From assembly GCF_000816845.1 (NCBI RefSeq), contig NZ_CP006880.1:1860001-1924000 (forward strand): DNA of 64,000 bases. Reading direction: 5' to 3'. The stretch's first letter is position 1. Each line of letters begins with the position of its first letter. Shown in pieces: positions 7,869 through 16,603 of this stretch. Position numbers and translations under genes: made by a program. Below the pieces are notes generated by a model. It had not been told where the DNA came from and made no database searches. It saw nothing but the letters and a program-made list of their open reading frames with translations. The DNA is from Rhizobium gallicum bv. gallicum R602sp (GTDB taxonomy: Bacteria > Pseudomonadota > Alphaproteobacteria > Rhizobiales > Rhizobiaceae).

Positions 7869-8316
7869 TCTCAGCCTCCGTTTAGACTGGCCAACGACAT
7901 CGGCGATCCGTCACATGCGCAGATCGATTTTATTTTCGATTTTTCGATGGTCGCGAGCAGATAAGATACCTCTATCCTGGTCCGACGACGAGAGGATTTT
8001 TTCCGGATGGTCATATTCCGCATTGCGCCGCCCGCAACGGACATTGCGCGGCCCGTGGATAGCGGCCCTTTCTGAATGGCCGGAGGCTCATTGCCGGGTC
8101 GCTGTTCCGGCTCGCGCTGTCACGATCCCGATAGGAGCCAAAAGCTGCCCTGGAGGGTCGCCCAAGGCAGCCAGAGCCTCACGCAACAAGGCTCGGCCGC
8201 CACTCGCAGGCCGGGGTTCTCGTGAATGAGCTTTCGAAGGGGCCCACTTTCAGGAGCACGCACATTGCGTCGAAATCGCCGCTCGATACGTTTTCATCGT
8301 GCGACTGGATGGTAGT

Positions 8317-8475
8317 CTACCGAAATCCGGCCGCCTCAAGAATGCGGCATACGTGTTCGGGGTAGTCCGTCGGATCTTTTTCCTGCGTCCGTAACGCAGC
8401 GATGACATTAGGAATTTCCCCTCGGCCAAACCACCCCCCAATAGGGAGACAATTATGGGGGGCCGCAACGCGCAC
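8317..8475 (-). CDS. Possible 52-aa protein or gene remnant
   Basis: A GTG-started frame with a protein-like sequence: VAAPHNCLPIGGWFGRGEI, then PNVIAALRTQEKDPTDYPEH, then ILEAAGFR. The frame stays open a little further upstream without an ATG. No ribosome-binding site stands out and no family is recognised. It may be the end of a decayed gene. The rest of 7869-8512 shows nothing else. Confidence 0.3.
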   Translation of the reverse strand: MRVAAPHNCLPIGGWFGRGEIPNVIAALRTQEKDPTDYPEHVCRILEAAGFR

Positions 8476-8512
8476 TGCGCTCCATTCTGATCGAAATTGA
8501 ATGATAAACTAA

Positions 8513-8663
8513 GACCAAAGTCCAGCCACTTTCAGGCTTCGGTCCAATGTTCTTTGCGGCAAGCTTGATCCATGTTGTTGGCGGCCTGACGCGCACGGAT
8601 TCGGTAAGCCGCGCGAAAGGTCAAGGGCTTTCCCGGTCCGCCGCTGGGAAGGCCCCTTTTTTT
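8513..8663 (+). ncRNA. Candidate small RNA, copy A, with intrinsic terminator
   Basis: Homologous to 34586-34725. Shared blocks are GACCAAAGTCC-GCC, CTTCGGTCCAAT, TCAAGC-type spacing, and GCGCGAAAGGTCA followed by GGGCTTTCC. ACCAAAGTC can pair with (G/A)CTTCGGT; the copies differ by a compensating wobble change in that stem. The 3' end is a terminator, GGGCTTTCCC/GGGAAGGCCC followed by seven T. No open reading frame is conserved between the copies. The class is not identified. Confidence 0.5.
8625..8663 (+). terminator. Rho-independent terminator of the candidate small RNA
   Basis: A ten-base-pair stem (8625-8634 with 8646-8655, one G-T pair), an 11-base loop, then C and seven T residues. 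Confidence 0.7.
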
Positions 8664-8771
8664 CCCAGGGACGCCGGCATCTTTGGCTCGGTCATGGATT
8701 CTGGACTTCCATGGATGCTCGGGCTATCTGCTTTCTGTCGTTCGAAAAATTGAATTTAGGAAGCAACCAAA

Positions 8772-9029
8772 ATGATGAAAAAAATCGTTCTTGCCAGTGC
8801 ATTGGTAGGTACCTTGGCATCCTGTACAGCGACCGAACAAGGCACCGCGATCGGCGCCGGATCCGGCGCCATCATCGGTGGTGTCGTCACCAATAGTTGG
8901 GGCGGTGCCGCTGTTGGTGCTGTGGCAGGCGGACTGGTCGGCGCTTTGATCGGACGCTCGACGGAGCATCGTGGCTACTGCATCTATCGTGATCGCTATG
9001 GTCGGCGCTATGAGGCCCGTTGCCGTTAA
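8772..9029 (+). CDS. Glycine-zipper outer-membrane lipoprotein
   Basis: 85 residues. The signal peptide MKKIVLASALVGTLASC ends in a lipobox (LASC), so the mature protein should be lipidated at Cys18 or 19. It then has a glycine zipper, GTAIGAGSGAIIGGVV and GAAVGAVAGGLVGALIG, as in 17-kDa surface antigen and OmpA-like glycine-zipper proteins. A short basic tail, YCIYRDRYGRRYEARC, closes it. These lipoproteins sit in the envelope and are often stress-induced. A good terminator follows. Confidence 0.85.
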   Translation: MMKKIVLASALVGTLASCTATEQGTAIGAGSGAIIGGVVTNSWGGAAVGAVAGGLVGALIGRSTEHRGYCIYRDRYGRRYEARCR

Positions 9030-9058
9030 AGCGGACACCGCCAAGAAACTAGAAATAG

Positions 9059-9090
9059 CCGTCTCCTTTTTTTAATGAGGGGACGGTTTT
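9059..9090 (+). terminator. Terminator after the glycine-zipper lipoprotein gene
   Basis: CCGTCTCC (9059-9066) pairs with GGGGACGG (9079-9086) across a T-rich loop, followed by TTTT. Confidence 0.6.
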
Positions 9091-9340
9091 CCACTCGGCG
9101 TGACACTCCCGGCCCTCGATGTCGGGCAAGGAAAGTGGTCTTCGGTATGATCCGGCCTGCTCCCTCAGGGACAGCGAGCCGGCAAAGCAGCCACAGCTTT
9201 CGCTCGCCTTTTAGCCAATGCAGCACCCGAGAAACCGGTTTTCCCGCACCATGCGGGCGCAGGCTAAAGCCTGCGTTCGCAAAGAGACGCCATGCGCCAT
9301 TTCTATCGGGTCATGCTGATGACCGAAAACGCCGCTCTGC

Positions 9341-9529
9341 TCAGAGGCGCTGTTTTTTCCCTGCACTCTTGCCGTCGGAGCTTTTCGAGCGTTCCTCAAA
9401 ACGTTCCGCCCCCTTCGCAAGGTCAGAACCCTTTTGGGCTTCGACTTTCTTTTCCTCTTTTGCGGCGCTTTTTCTCAGTCCGCGTGCGGCTTGCCTACCC
9501 TTTTCTGTCGGGGCTTGCTCGATACCCAT
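9341..9529 (-). CDS. Small lysine-rich hypothetical protein, EcfG-promoter gene
   Basis: 62 residues from an ATG with GGAGG eight bases upstream: GIEQAPTEKGRQAARGLRK, then a Lys/Glu/Ser-rich, probably disordered body ending GKKQR. Such small charged proteins are common in the general stress response of rhizobia. A perfect EcfG-type promoter ends about 27 bases before the start codon, supporting both the start choice and the stress role. No defined domain. Confidence 0.7.
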   Translation of the reverse strand: MGIEQAPTEKGRQAARGLRKSAAKEEKKVEAQKGSDLAKGAERFEERSKSSDGKSAGKKQRL

Positions 9530-9562
9530 TGTGTTTCCTCCGCGTCTTGCTGCCGCAAGCTC

Positions 9563-9587
9563 AACGGATAAATTCTGACTTCGTTCC
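9563..9587 (-). promoter_or_regulatory. EcfG/RpoE2-type promoter for the small Lys-rich gene
   Basis: On the minus strand GGAAC (9587-9583), 16 bases, CGTT (9566-9563), matching the alphaproteobacterial general-stress sigma factor consensus GGAAC-N16-CGTT. Confidence 0.75.
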
Positions 9588-9714
9588 ACCGCGCCCCCTT
9601 GGCTATCTTATGCGACTGCACGCTAAGAGCGGCCCCGGAGGAATAAGCCGTGATGACCGCCTTGCCCGACAGATCCGGGGCGAAAAGCCAGCATCTGAGC
9701 TATAGGGTGGATCG

Positions 9715-10260
9715 TTATGGCGCTTCGCCGCGCGCAAGCGCGGCTGCCTGTTTGAGGCTGACGCCGTTAACAAGAGGATCGGCATGTCGATGTGCCAGCC
9801 GCCATTCGACGCCTTCGCGGCGGTAGACCAACGTAACACGCAGCGGCCAAGCCTGGGATGGCAGGCCGCCGACCTCGACATGGCATCGTTCTATGATCAC
9901 CAGAACCGCCATGTCGACTGAACAGTAGGTTTCGACCACTTCCTGCTCGAACGTGCCGTTCCTGAAGAAGCGGCCGACTGCCTCCCAGCGCTCATCGGTC
10001 ATCTGCGAACCGCGCGTGGGTATGCCGCCGAATGGAGACATCAGCACGTAGTCGTCGGTGTGAGGGTTTAACGCACGATATCCGTCGATGTCGCCGCGCA
10101 TGAGCGCGGCGTTCGCTTCCGCGGATTGTCGGATAAGCTCTGCGATCGCCTCACCGGGACCGCACTCTTCACCACCGTCGAGGGAAGCGCTCAGGGCGAT
10201 TTGCGAGAATGCGGGGCCGATGCCTTTTGCGTCGAGAATGGGACGTCGCGTGGCTGACAT
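9715..10260 (-). CDS. SnoaL/NTF2-like (DUF4440-type) protein
   Basis: 181 residues from the ATG with GGAG nine bases upstream. The core has the NTF2-like cone fold pattern: an N-terminal helix with SAEANAALMRGDIDGYRAL, then DDYVLMSPFGG, YCSVDMAVLVIIERCHVEV and LRVTLVYRREGVEWRLAHRHADPL. This last line is the conserved C-terminal strand of ketosteroid-isomerase/DUF4440 proteins. These bind small hydrophobic molecules or catalyse simple isomerisation or hydrolysis; the ligand is unknown. It diverges from a LysR gene that probably controls it. Confidence 0.8.
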   Translation of the reverse strand: MSATRRPILDAKGIGPAFSQIALSASLDGGEECGPGEAIAELIRQSAEANAALMRGDIDGYRALNPHTDDYVLMSPFGGIPTRGSQMTDERWEAVGRFFRNGTFEQEVVETYCSVDMAVLVIIERCHVEVGGLPSQAWPLRVTLVYRREGVEWRLAHRHADPLVNGVSLKQAAALARGEAP

Positions 10261-10368
10261 GCGGTTCACTCCAGTCCGTTTCCACCAGTGCGGGGCAACC
10301 GTATGCCGCCTCGCCCACTCAGGAGAGCACTTCAAGGATCCTGAATCTAATGATATTATTTCACCGAC

Positions 10369-11328
10369 ATGCTGAAACTGGTTGACCTATCGCGCACAGA
10401 CCTCAACCTTCTCGTCCTCTTCGAGGTCGTGCTGGACGAACGGCATGTCGGTCGGGCCGCCGATCGGCTGAAGCTCTCGCCTTCGGCGGTCAGCCACGGA
10501 CTAGGCCGACTGCGCCGGCTTCTGAACGACCCGCTATTTCTTAAAACGCCCAAGGGTGTCGTGCCGACGGCGCGCGCGGTGGAGCTTTCGGCGCCAATCG
10601 CAGAGCTCCTCGCCCGGGTAAGGAGCGTCATTTCGACAGCGGAACCGTTCGATCCCGCGAGCTCCGCGCGCCGGTTCACGATCGGCGCTCCCGACGGCGT
10701 CTCGGCGGTGTTCCTGCCCCCGCTTCTCGACGAGCTGCGGCGTACCGCACCCAGTATCGACCTCGGCGTGCGTCAACTGCTTCCCGTTCCGGGAGAAACG
10801 TCCCCCGAGCGCGCATGGCGCAACGCCTTCACTGATCTGGAGGATCGCGCGATGGACATCGCAGTCGTCCCCTCTGATCACATCCCAGCGCGCTTTCATT
10901 CACGCGGCCTCTACGAGGAGGATTTTGTCGTCGCAATGCGCGCCGGACACCCGTTCGCAGTTGATCCTACTCCGGAGCGATATTGCGAGATGCAGCATCT
11001 GGTGGTCTCACTCACCGGCGATCCTCATGGCTTCGTCGATGAAGCTTTGGCGAAGCAAGGCTATTCACGGCGCGTTGCACTGACGGTTCCAAATTTTATG
11101 TTCGCGCTCGCTGCCATTGCCGAGACCGACCTGATCTCTGCACTGCCAAGGCGGTTTGTCGCAATCCATGCGGCACACTTCGGAGTCGTCACTGTCGAAG
11201 CTCCTCTGCCACTCCCGCGCTTCCGGCTCAATGCTGTCGCGCCCAAAGTCGCGATGATGGACACCGGCCTGGCGTGGCTTTTCGGGATCCTTGGAAAAGG
11301 GGCAGCCGTCCGCATCGAAGCAGGATAG
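10369..11328 (+). CDS. LysR-family transcriptional regulator
   Basis: 319 residues. The N-terminal winged helix-turn-helix has RTDLNLLVLFEVVLDERHVG, then AADRLKLSPSAVSHGLGRLR and DPLFLKTPKG (residues 8-70). It is followed by a two-lobed effector-binding domain. LysR proteins usually regulate a divergent gene, here the SnoaL-like gene with its start 109 bases away. The last helix is normal, so the gene appears intact. The effector is unknown. Confidence 0.92.
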   Translation: MLKLVDLSRTDLNLLVLFEVVLDERHVGRAADRLKLSPSAVSHGLGRLRRLLNDPLFLKTPKGVVPTARAVELSAPIAELLARVRSVISTAEPFDPASSARRFTIGAPDGVSAVFLPPLLDELRRTAPSIDLGVRQLLPVPGETSPERAWRNAFTDLEDRAMDIAVVPSDHIPARFHSRGLYEEDFVVAMRAGHPFAVDPTPERYCEMQHLVVSLTGDPHGFVDEALAKQGYSRRVALTVPNFMFALAAIAETDLISALPRRFVAIHAAHFGVVTVEAPLPLPRFRLNAVAPKVAMMDTGLAWLFGILGKGAAVRIEAG

Positions 11329-11790
11329 GCATCCACCTCGACAAATTCCAATGCCGCAAGGTTCGAGACCTCGCAAGACTAAAAGACGGCCTTAACGTCT
11401 GCACATCCAAACGAAAAGTATAGTAGTTTCGTTGGTTGGAAAATTGCCGGACTTTCTGCAAATCATTGATTTCTCACACTTTCCAAACACCTCTTCTACC
11501 ACCCATGAATCCAGGCCTTTAGACTCTGATCGTGGTATCGGAATAAAGCCTTCGTTGAGGTTCGGAGGTCTTTGCTCTTGGCCGTTCAGGGAGTGCTAGG
11601 GAACCGATAGGGTCAACAAAAAGGCTTACCAAACGGAACCGAAAGGCAACCAAGAACGAACCAGAAGGGATAGCTTTTTAGTCCATGCTAACTGACCTAA
11701 TGTGGTCCGAGGGCGTTTGGTGTGTTCATTATGCGCAGCTGACCGTCCAACTTTCACGCCATAGAAGGGATACGGGCAAAGGGGCAGGAC
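11329..11790. other. No gene seen
   Basis: AT-richer than its surroundings, with short direct motifs such as GAACCGAAAGG and AAGAACGAACC near 11640, but no coding frame or structured element that I can support. Confidence 0.5.
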
Positions 11791-11976
11791 ATGACAGACA
11801 TTCATTCTACGAGCGTTGTTGATGTCATTCTCCGGAAGGACCGGCTCTCGGTCATATCCATTCTGTTCGTTGCGGGCTCTATCGCTCTTTCCTTGTGGGG
11901 GCATGGCAGGAACGAGCCGGGTGAGGGTAACGCGGTCCTATCGATTGCGCCTAAGGCGTCGATAAGCGCACCATGA
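11791..11976 (+). CDS. Possible 61-aa membrane-anchored peptide
   Basis: The ATG has GGGGCAGG four bases upstream. Sequence order: a polar head, DIHSTSVVDVILRKDRL; one hydrophobic span, SVISILFVAGSIALSLW; then a short polar tail. No family is recognised and the surroundings are decaying, so it may be a chance frame. Confidence 0.35.
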   Translation: MTDIHSTSVVDVILRKDRLSVISILFVAGSIALSLWGHGRNEPGEGNAVLSIAPKASISAP

Positions 11977-12046
11977 CAAAGTTCTAGCGTGCATCATTCA
12001 GCTCGTTCGAAGTGTCCAATTCTTGTAGCGGAAACCCCGGTGTAGC

Positions 12047-12615
12047 TTATAAGCGGAATTCTATGCCCAGACTCGGACCGTGTTCGACGACGTCGAAGAC
12101 GATTCCATCGTTTTCGTAGTTCACGCCCAGCGCACGGTAGTCCGCGACTGCCGAGATGGCATCTTTGAATTTGTAGCCGACCCCCAAGGCCACACCCAGT
12201 CAACGTCCTCCACCGACGAGCCCCCATCCCGTGAGATGGATTGAAGAAGTAGTTGCCCCTGATGCCGACCACGACGTCCAGGTGGCCCTGTTTGATCTTC
12301 GAGAACCGAGGGTTCGAAAGCAAAGGCTGGCGAAGCGGAGGGCCAAGGAGGGCAAAGCCATGTCCGACTGCCCGGCGGGACAAAAAACCGACCGCATTCT
12401 CAATGGCGGTCACGGCTTTCGGGTCGCGGTGCTGGTGAACGACTTCGAGAGCTATGGACGATCCCGCGGGTCCGCCCCCCGTTGATCTAATATCGAAGCC
12501 AGCTGATTGAGAGAAGCTCTTCAGGCTGGTCGGCTCCATGATGACACCGGCGGACGGGTCGAGATTTTGGCCCATTCGGCTGGATTGGCAGAGAGTGGAC
12601 GCGACGATCGAGCAC
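12047..12615 (-). pseudogene. Outer-membrane beta-barrel protein, frameshifted
   Basis: The C-terminal end GYKFKDAISAVADYRALGVN followed by ENDGIVFDVVEHGPSLGIEFRL is a typical beta-barrel closing region with a final aromatic/leucine strand. Upstream, in other frames, are FSKIKQGHLDVVVGIRGNYFF and a further protein-like run. At least two frameshifts and probable deletions break the frame, including around 12200. No signal peptide remains. Intact relatives are porin-like OmpW/MipA-size proteins of roughly 250 residues; this assignment is from sequence pattern only. Confidence 0.7.
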
Positions 12616-12623
12616 ACAGGGCT

Positions 12624-13709
12624 TCATTGTCGAAGAGGGCGCGCGTTGGTGGTCGGGCGTGCCCAATAACGCCGCAACCGCTGCTTCATCCATTGGTGGG
12701 ATGGATTGTCGAGCGCGTAGTAACATGCCAGCCCAACGGCGATGCAGGCAACGAAGACGACGGCGAAAACGCTCAGCTGCTGGCTAAGCGACGCGTCCTT
12801 AGGCTCAAACCCGATTTTGTCAAAGATGTACCCACAGTAAGCAATGGTGATCACATGCGAGAGGTAGAGCGCATAGGAAGCATCGCCGATGTAACGAAGA
12901 AACTCGACCTTCCGTTGTCTTCGGTTGCGCTCGCAAGAAAGTGCGCCAACCAACAGGAGTGCTGCGGGTAATCCCCACATTAAGACTCTTCGAGATCCGC
13001 CCACGGGCGGTCCCACCCAGAACGAAAGCCCGATACCTGCCACGCCCAATCCAATAAAAAGCATGTCCGCGTTTTTTGGAAGAGCCCTGCCGGAGAGGTA
13101 CCAGACGGCGATGAATATGCCCGCGAAAAACTCCAACAGCAATGGCGAGGCGACCACTCTTAGAGAGGCGACTTCGCTGGAGAGAAATCGTGCGAACATC
13201 AAAGTTCCCAGGGTCACCGTGAGATAGGTTAAGCGATGCCTCTCCTTTAGCGCCAACCCATACGCGAAAATGAGATAGAAGTACATTTCTATGTTGAGCG
13301 TCCACCCCACCGCAAGTGCTGGTCCATCAGCTCCGTTCCGGGCGGAATAAGGAATAAACAGCAGCGATTTCGCAAGCTCAGAAACAGTCGGGGACGCCTC
13401 ATCAAATGACCCCGGCGACAAACTCGCCCCAACCGCAAATATTATGGTGAAGAGCCAGTAGAGCGGGACGATCTTGATAATGCGATGCGAAAGAAACTCG
13501 GCTGGCCTCACATGTTTCCCGGCGGTCACCGACCACATAATGAAGCCGCTGACGACGAAAAACAAATCGACACCAGCCGCGAGCGGCCGCCACTGCCACC
13601 CGAAGATGAAACCAATGTGATAGACGGCAACCGACGTTGCGGCAAACGCTCTGAGATATTGAACCGGGTAGATCATGTCACCTGGTGCGCTGAACCTCGC
13701 ATTGCTCAT
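12624..13709 (-). CDS. Acyltransferase 3 family membrane protein (ExoZ/OafA-like)
   Basis: 361 residues with about ten hydrophobic segments. The N-terminus has YLRAFAATSVAVYHIGF (residues 18-34), whose histidine matches the conserved RAxAxxxVxxxH motif of acyltransferase 3 proteins, then GVDLFFVVSGFIMW and FLSHRIIKIVPLYWLFT. Family members O-acetylate sugars of exopolysaccharide, Nod factor or LPS at the inner membrane; ExoZ of Sinorhizobium is the closest named type. No polysaccharide genes adjoin. Its ATG overlaps the preceding stop (ATGA), and GGAGGGGG lies four bases upstream. Confidence 0.9.
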   Translation of the reverse strand: MSNARFSAPGDMIYPVQYLRAFAATSVAVYHIGFIFGWQWRPLAAGVDLFFVVSGFIMWSVTAGKHVRPAEFLSHRIIKIVPLYWLFTIIFAVGASLSPGSFDEASPTVSELAKSLLFIPYSARNGADGPALAVGWTLNIEMYFYLIFAYGLALKERHRLTYLTVTLGTLMFARFLSSEVASLRVVASPLLLEFFAGIFIAVWYLSGRALPKNADMLFIGLGVAGIGLSFWVGPPVGGSRRVLMWGLPAALLLVGALSCERNRRQRKVEFLRYIGDASYALYLSHVITIAYCGYIFDKIGFEPKDASLSQQLSVFAVVFVACIAVGLACYYALDNPSHQWMKQRLRRYWARPTTNARPLRQ

Positions 13710-14239
13710 TGTCCCCCTCCTTCCGAAAGTCGCTGTTCGTCGATAGCCTTCACTCGTCGATCTGCCAGCTCAGCTGGCGTAGCGTTCGCCAACTTCCTGC
13801 CGTTTTGAAGAGGTTCGTGAATGAAGAGGCTGGTTATCTGCGCCTCAAATGGCCAATGCGAAGCCGAAAGGCCGTTCGATATCATAGTCAGCCGTTTTGT
13901 TCGTTGGGTGGGCTCTCTTGTAAAACGGGCTCCCGCGAAAGCCCCAAGGCCTTGAAATGATTGACGCGCTGGAGGGAATTTTTCAGAAGCATTGCCGGAA
14001 CATTGTTTTCCAGCGTCGGCGTCCCCCGCCAGTGAAGTATGTCGACTACAGTCAGCCGGGTGTTTTGAGTGAGCTGCCAAAGAGATTGAGATCGGACTGA
14101 CAGAGCCTCGTTCATGCACCGACCGGTGCCGTCCTGAAAGCGGCAGAAGAAAACTAGAGAGCGCCGCAACGACAGCAATCAGCGTGATAGTCCTTCTTCT
14201 CAAGCCAAGTTTCAACTTGTCACACCACACATTCGGCAC
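13706..14239 (-). CDS. Hypothetical protein coupled to the acyltransferase, possibly decayed
   Basis: 177 codons with an N-terminal hydrophobic segment, RRTITLIAVVAALSSFLLPL (residues 15-34), that could be a signal anchor. The rest is low in recognisable structure. Another minus frame inside it (13888-14178) also reads protein-like (VVDILHWRGTPTLENNVPAM), so the gene may carry frameshifts. The stop overlaps the acyltransferase ATG, which argues that some gene here was translationally coupled. Function unknown. Confidence 0.35.
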   Translation of the reverse strand: MPNVWCDKLKLGLRRRTITLIAVVAALSSFLLPLSGRHRSVHERGSVSPISISLAAHSKHPADCSRHTSLAGDADAGKQCSGNASEKFPPARQSFQGLGAFAGARFTREPTQRTKRLTMISNGLSASHWPFEAQITSLFIHEPLQNGRKLANATPAELADRRVKAIDEQRLSEGGGQ

Positions 14240-14975
14240 TCTGCAAGCAGGAAAGAGAATGGTAGCGAATCCAAGACTTTCTTATAACTCGTCTAAAGTG
14301 ACTACTCGGCGCTGACCTGCCTCATAAATTCGGGTATCAACTTAAGCGAAAATAGGTCGGGCGGCACTCGATCGATTGATCAAGGATATGTGCAGCCGTC
14401 AGGAGACAACCGCAGTCGAAGTCGGCCTGGGGACGAGCATGATCGAGCCCACGACATGGCAACACGCTGTTGCTTGATCGGGTTGAGGGTGTGCAGGCTC
14501 TCCATCCCGACTATATCCGTCGCCTTCCTATTGTCACACCGCGCTTAGATATCGCTATTCGTTCGTTTCTACAAAAGGTTGGATAGCACCCTCGATCGTG
14601 CCCTATTCGGCGACCAGGGGAAAAGGAAAGATGCCGAGGGGCATTCGCCCCGCGCGAAAGCTTGTCGATAGAGTCTCACCTGGGACTGGTTGACACGCAT
14701 TCGACCTAATCGCTGGCGAGATGGGCGACGTATCGCACTGTCAAATCCCGCTGGGCCCTGGGGGTGTCGATCCTCCAGCCACGATGGGCGACAAAGACCA
14801 TGCTGGGGCAGCCCCGCAGCCGGGGTACTACCGAATGCGAACCTTCAACGACCGGCGCGAGCGTTCGAGCAGGAATTGGCGAACCGGCGAGATCTAGTGC
14901 ACAAGTGCAAAAATTAGCGTCTTGTGGTATTGTGCCGAGCTGTTGTCGGTGGCCAAATTCACGAGAACCTGCGTC
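14240..14975. other. No confident gene
   Basis: Contains a minus-strand open run ending near 14706 with a protein-like tail (PSMVFVAHRGWRIDTPRAQR) that lies mostly antisense to the next gene. No intact start or family is evident. Confidence 0.4.
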
Positions 14976-15611
14976 ATGATGACAATGACGATTTTGTTCC
15001 TCACTGTATCGTTTGCTGTCGCGTGGGGCGACATCGGCCATTCCGAACAGTTTCTGCGCAACGTCCAACGAGAAGCGGGCAAAGCACAAAGCGACGTGCC
15101 AAGTATCTTCGGCCGCTTCGGCTGGGAGATCGGGGATATTGGAAAGGAACTGAATCGCGTTCGCTCGCAAGCACAAGTCTTGACCGCAGCTGCGGCATTG
15201 GAGCAATGGATCATCGCATCGCGAAATAGTGCCCGTTCCAGTGGTGTGATGCCAATGCCGCCGGCGCTTCGTCAAGCGCTCGGAAACTTTTATGACGAGC
15301 AGATCTATGACATGGTGGCTTTCAAAATTGGTGGTAGCGCCCCCCTGAACCTCGCAGACCTGGCCATGCGATATGGCGATGCAGACGCGGTGACATTGAT
15401 CGACACCGTAATTTTCAAAGATGAAGTTGGAGCAAACGATCTTGGGCTATGGGTTCACGAGCTTAAGCATGTTCAGCAGTTTCGGGACTGGGGAACGCGT
15501 AGTTTTTTCATACGGTATTTGAGCGACTGGAAATCTGTTGAGGACGAGGCATACGCCGCCACTGACCGATTCAATTCGATCCAGCAGAGGACAGCGCCAC
15601 AGACCCGTTAG
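14976..15611 (+). CDS. Secreted DUF4157-like zinc-metallopeptidase-fold protein
   Basis: 211 residues. MMTMTILFLTVSFAVAWG is a signal peptide. The central region ends in LGLWVHELKHVQQFRDWG, where HELKH (residues 161-165) is an HExxH zinc motif, and VEDEAYAATDRF about 25 residues later offers the third ligand glutamate. This pattern is that of DUF4157 domains, which sit in contractile injection effectors but also occur in short stand-alone proteins. Most likely periplasmic or secreted. No toxin or injection genes are nearby. Confidence 0.75.
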   Translation: MMTMTILFLTVSFAVAWGDIGHSEQFLRNVQREAGKAQSDVPSIFGRFGWEIGDIGKELNRVRSQAQVLTAAAALEQWIIASRNSARSSGVMPMPPALRQALGNFYDEQIYDMVAFKIGGSAPLNLADLAMRYGDADAVTLIDTVIFKDEVGANDLGLWVHELKHVQQFRDWGTRSFFIRYLSDWKSVEDEAYAATDRFNSIQQRTAPQTR

Positions 15612-16603
15612 CCCAACGTCATTCAGCCGACGCCCACTGTACCTCAAGCCGTACAGCCTCGGGCCGAATGCGGTCGGTTGTAGGATAGGGCGTCGGTATA
15701 CCGGCGCCTCGGCCGATGCCTTGCGCTCACCCATCCGAGCCACTGCACGGCGGCTTGTCGCCGCCTAGCTGCGCGACGCGCGATTTGTCCGCCATCGCTT
15801 CGGATGTACGCGGACTTGTTTCGACGCATTACTCAATCGAAATACACGATTAGCGATGACGATCTGCAATGGCTTGACACGCGTTGAAGCGCCTATGGTT
15901 CAAGACTGGCCGTAAGTGGAGTGGCCGTATGGTTCATTGTTTCCCAAGGACTAGGTCCGAGCTGCATATTCAACAATGCAATCCTTCGCCGGTCCGTTCC
16001 CACATGTCCGAACCTCGCAAATCCGAAGGGCGCTCGACCCTTTCGGGGAGCGCCCTTCGCCGACCCGGACAGCTTCAAACGCGCGACAAGATCGCTGCAG
16101 GATGCCATCACATTTGGGTGGTAGACCCCATATGTGTCGTCGAAAGGAGAATTCAATAGGTCGAAGGCTACCAATCAGGTTTCACATCGCCGGTCATGTG
16201 GTGATGAACGTCCAGACATGCCACCCAGGTGGCATCTTCAGTGAAGCAAGAGGCGGTTCCTTCAAACAAATCACCGGTGAGGGTCGAAGCAGGTGAAAGC
16301 TGTGGTTGTGCGAATTGTCTCCGCTCGATCCCGCAAGCGGTGCCGATCATCGCCGCCAAAATGTCGAAGACGGGATTTGGTCGCCGATTGGGAGCGCATG
16401 TATTGTCGGATGTTCTCGACCGGTTCAGTTCGCGCGAGAGGGCAGAAAGCGCGAGCCCATAGGTGGACATGACGGCTGCTCTTGCAATGCGCAGCTGCAT
16501 GCGGGGCGGCATCTGCTCGGCTTAAACCGTCAAACACCGCCGCGAGCGACCCGGCTACCCTGCTGCGCCCGGTAAGGCTTAGTAACCGGTCTGGGGAAGT
16601 AGC
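15612..16603. other. Long gene-poor stretch
   Basis: Apart from a strong hairpin at 16024-16059 there is only a minus-strand frame of 114 codons (16168-16512), protein-like in places (ACLDVHHHMTGDVKPDW at its end) but with no ribosome-binding site or family. It could be a decayed gene. Confidence 0.4.
16024..16059. repeat. Perfect 12-bp inverted repeat with structured loop
   Basis: CGAAGGGCGCTC (16024-16035) and GAGCGCCCTTCG (16048-16059) are exact complements. The 12-base loop contains its own CCC/GGG pairing. No T run follows, so it is not a standard intrinsic terminator. Role unknown. Confidence 0.6.
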
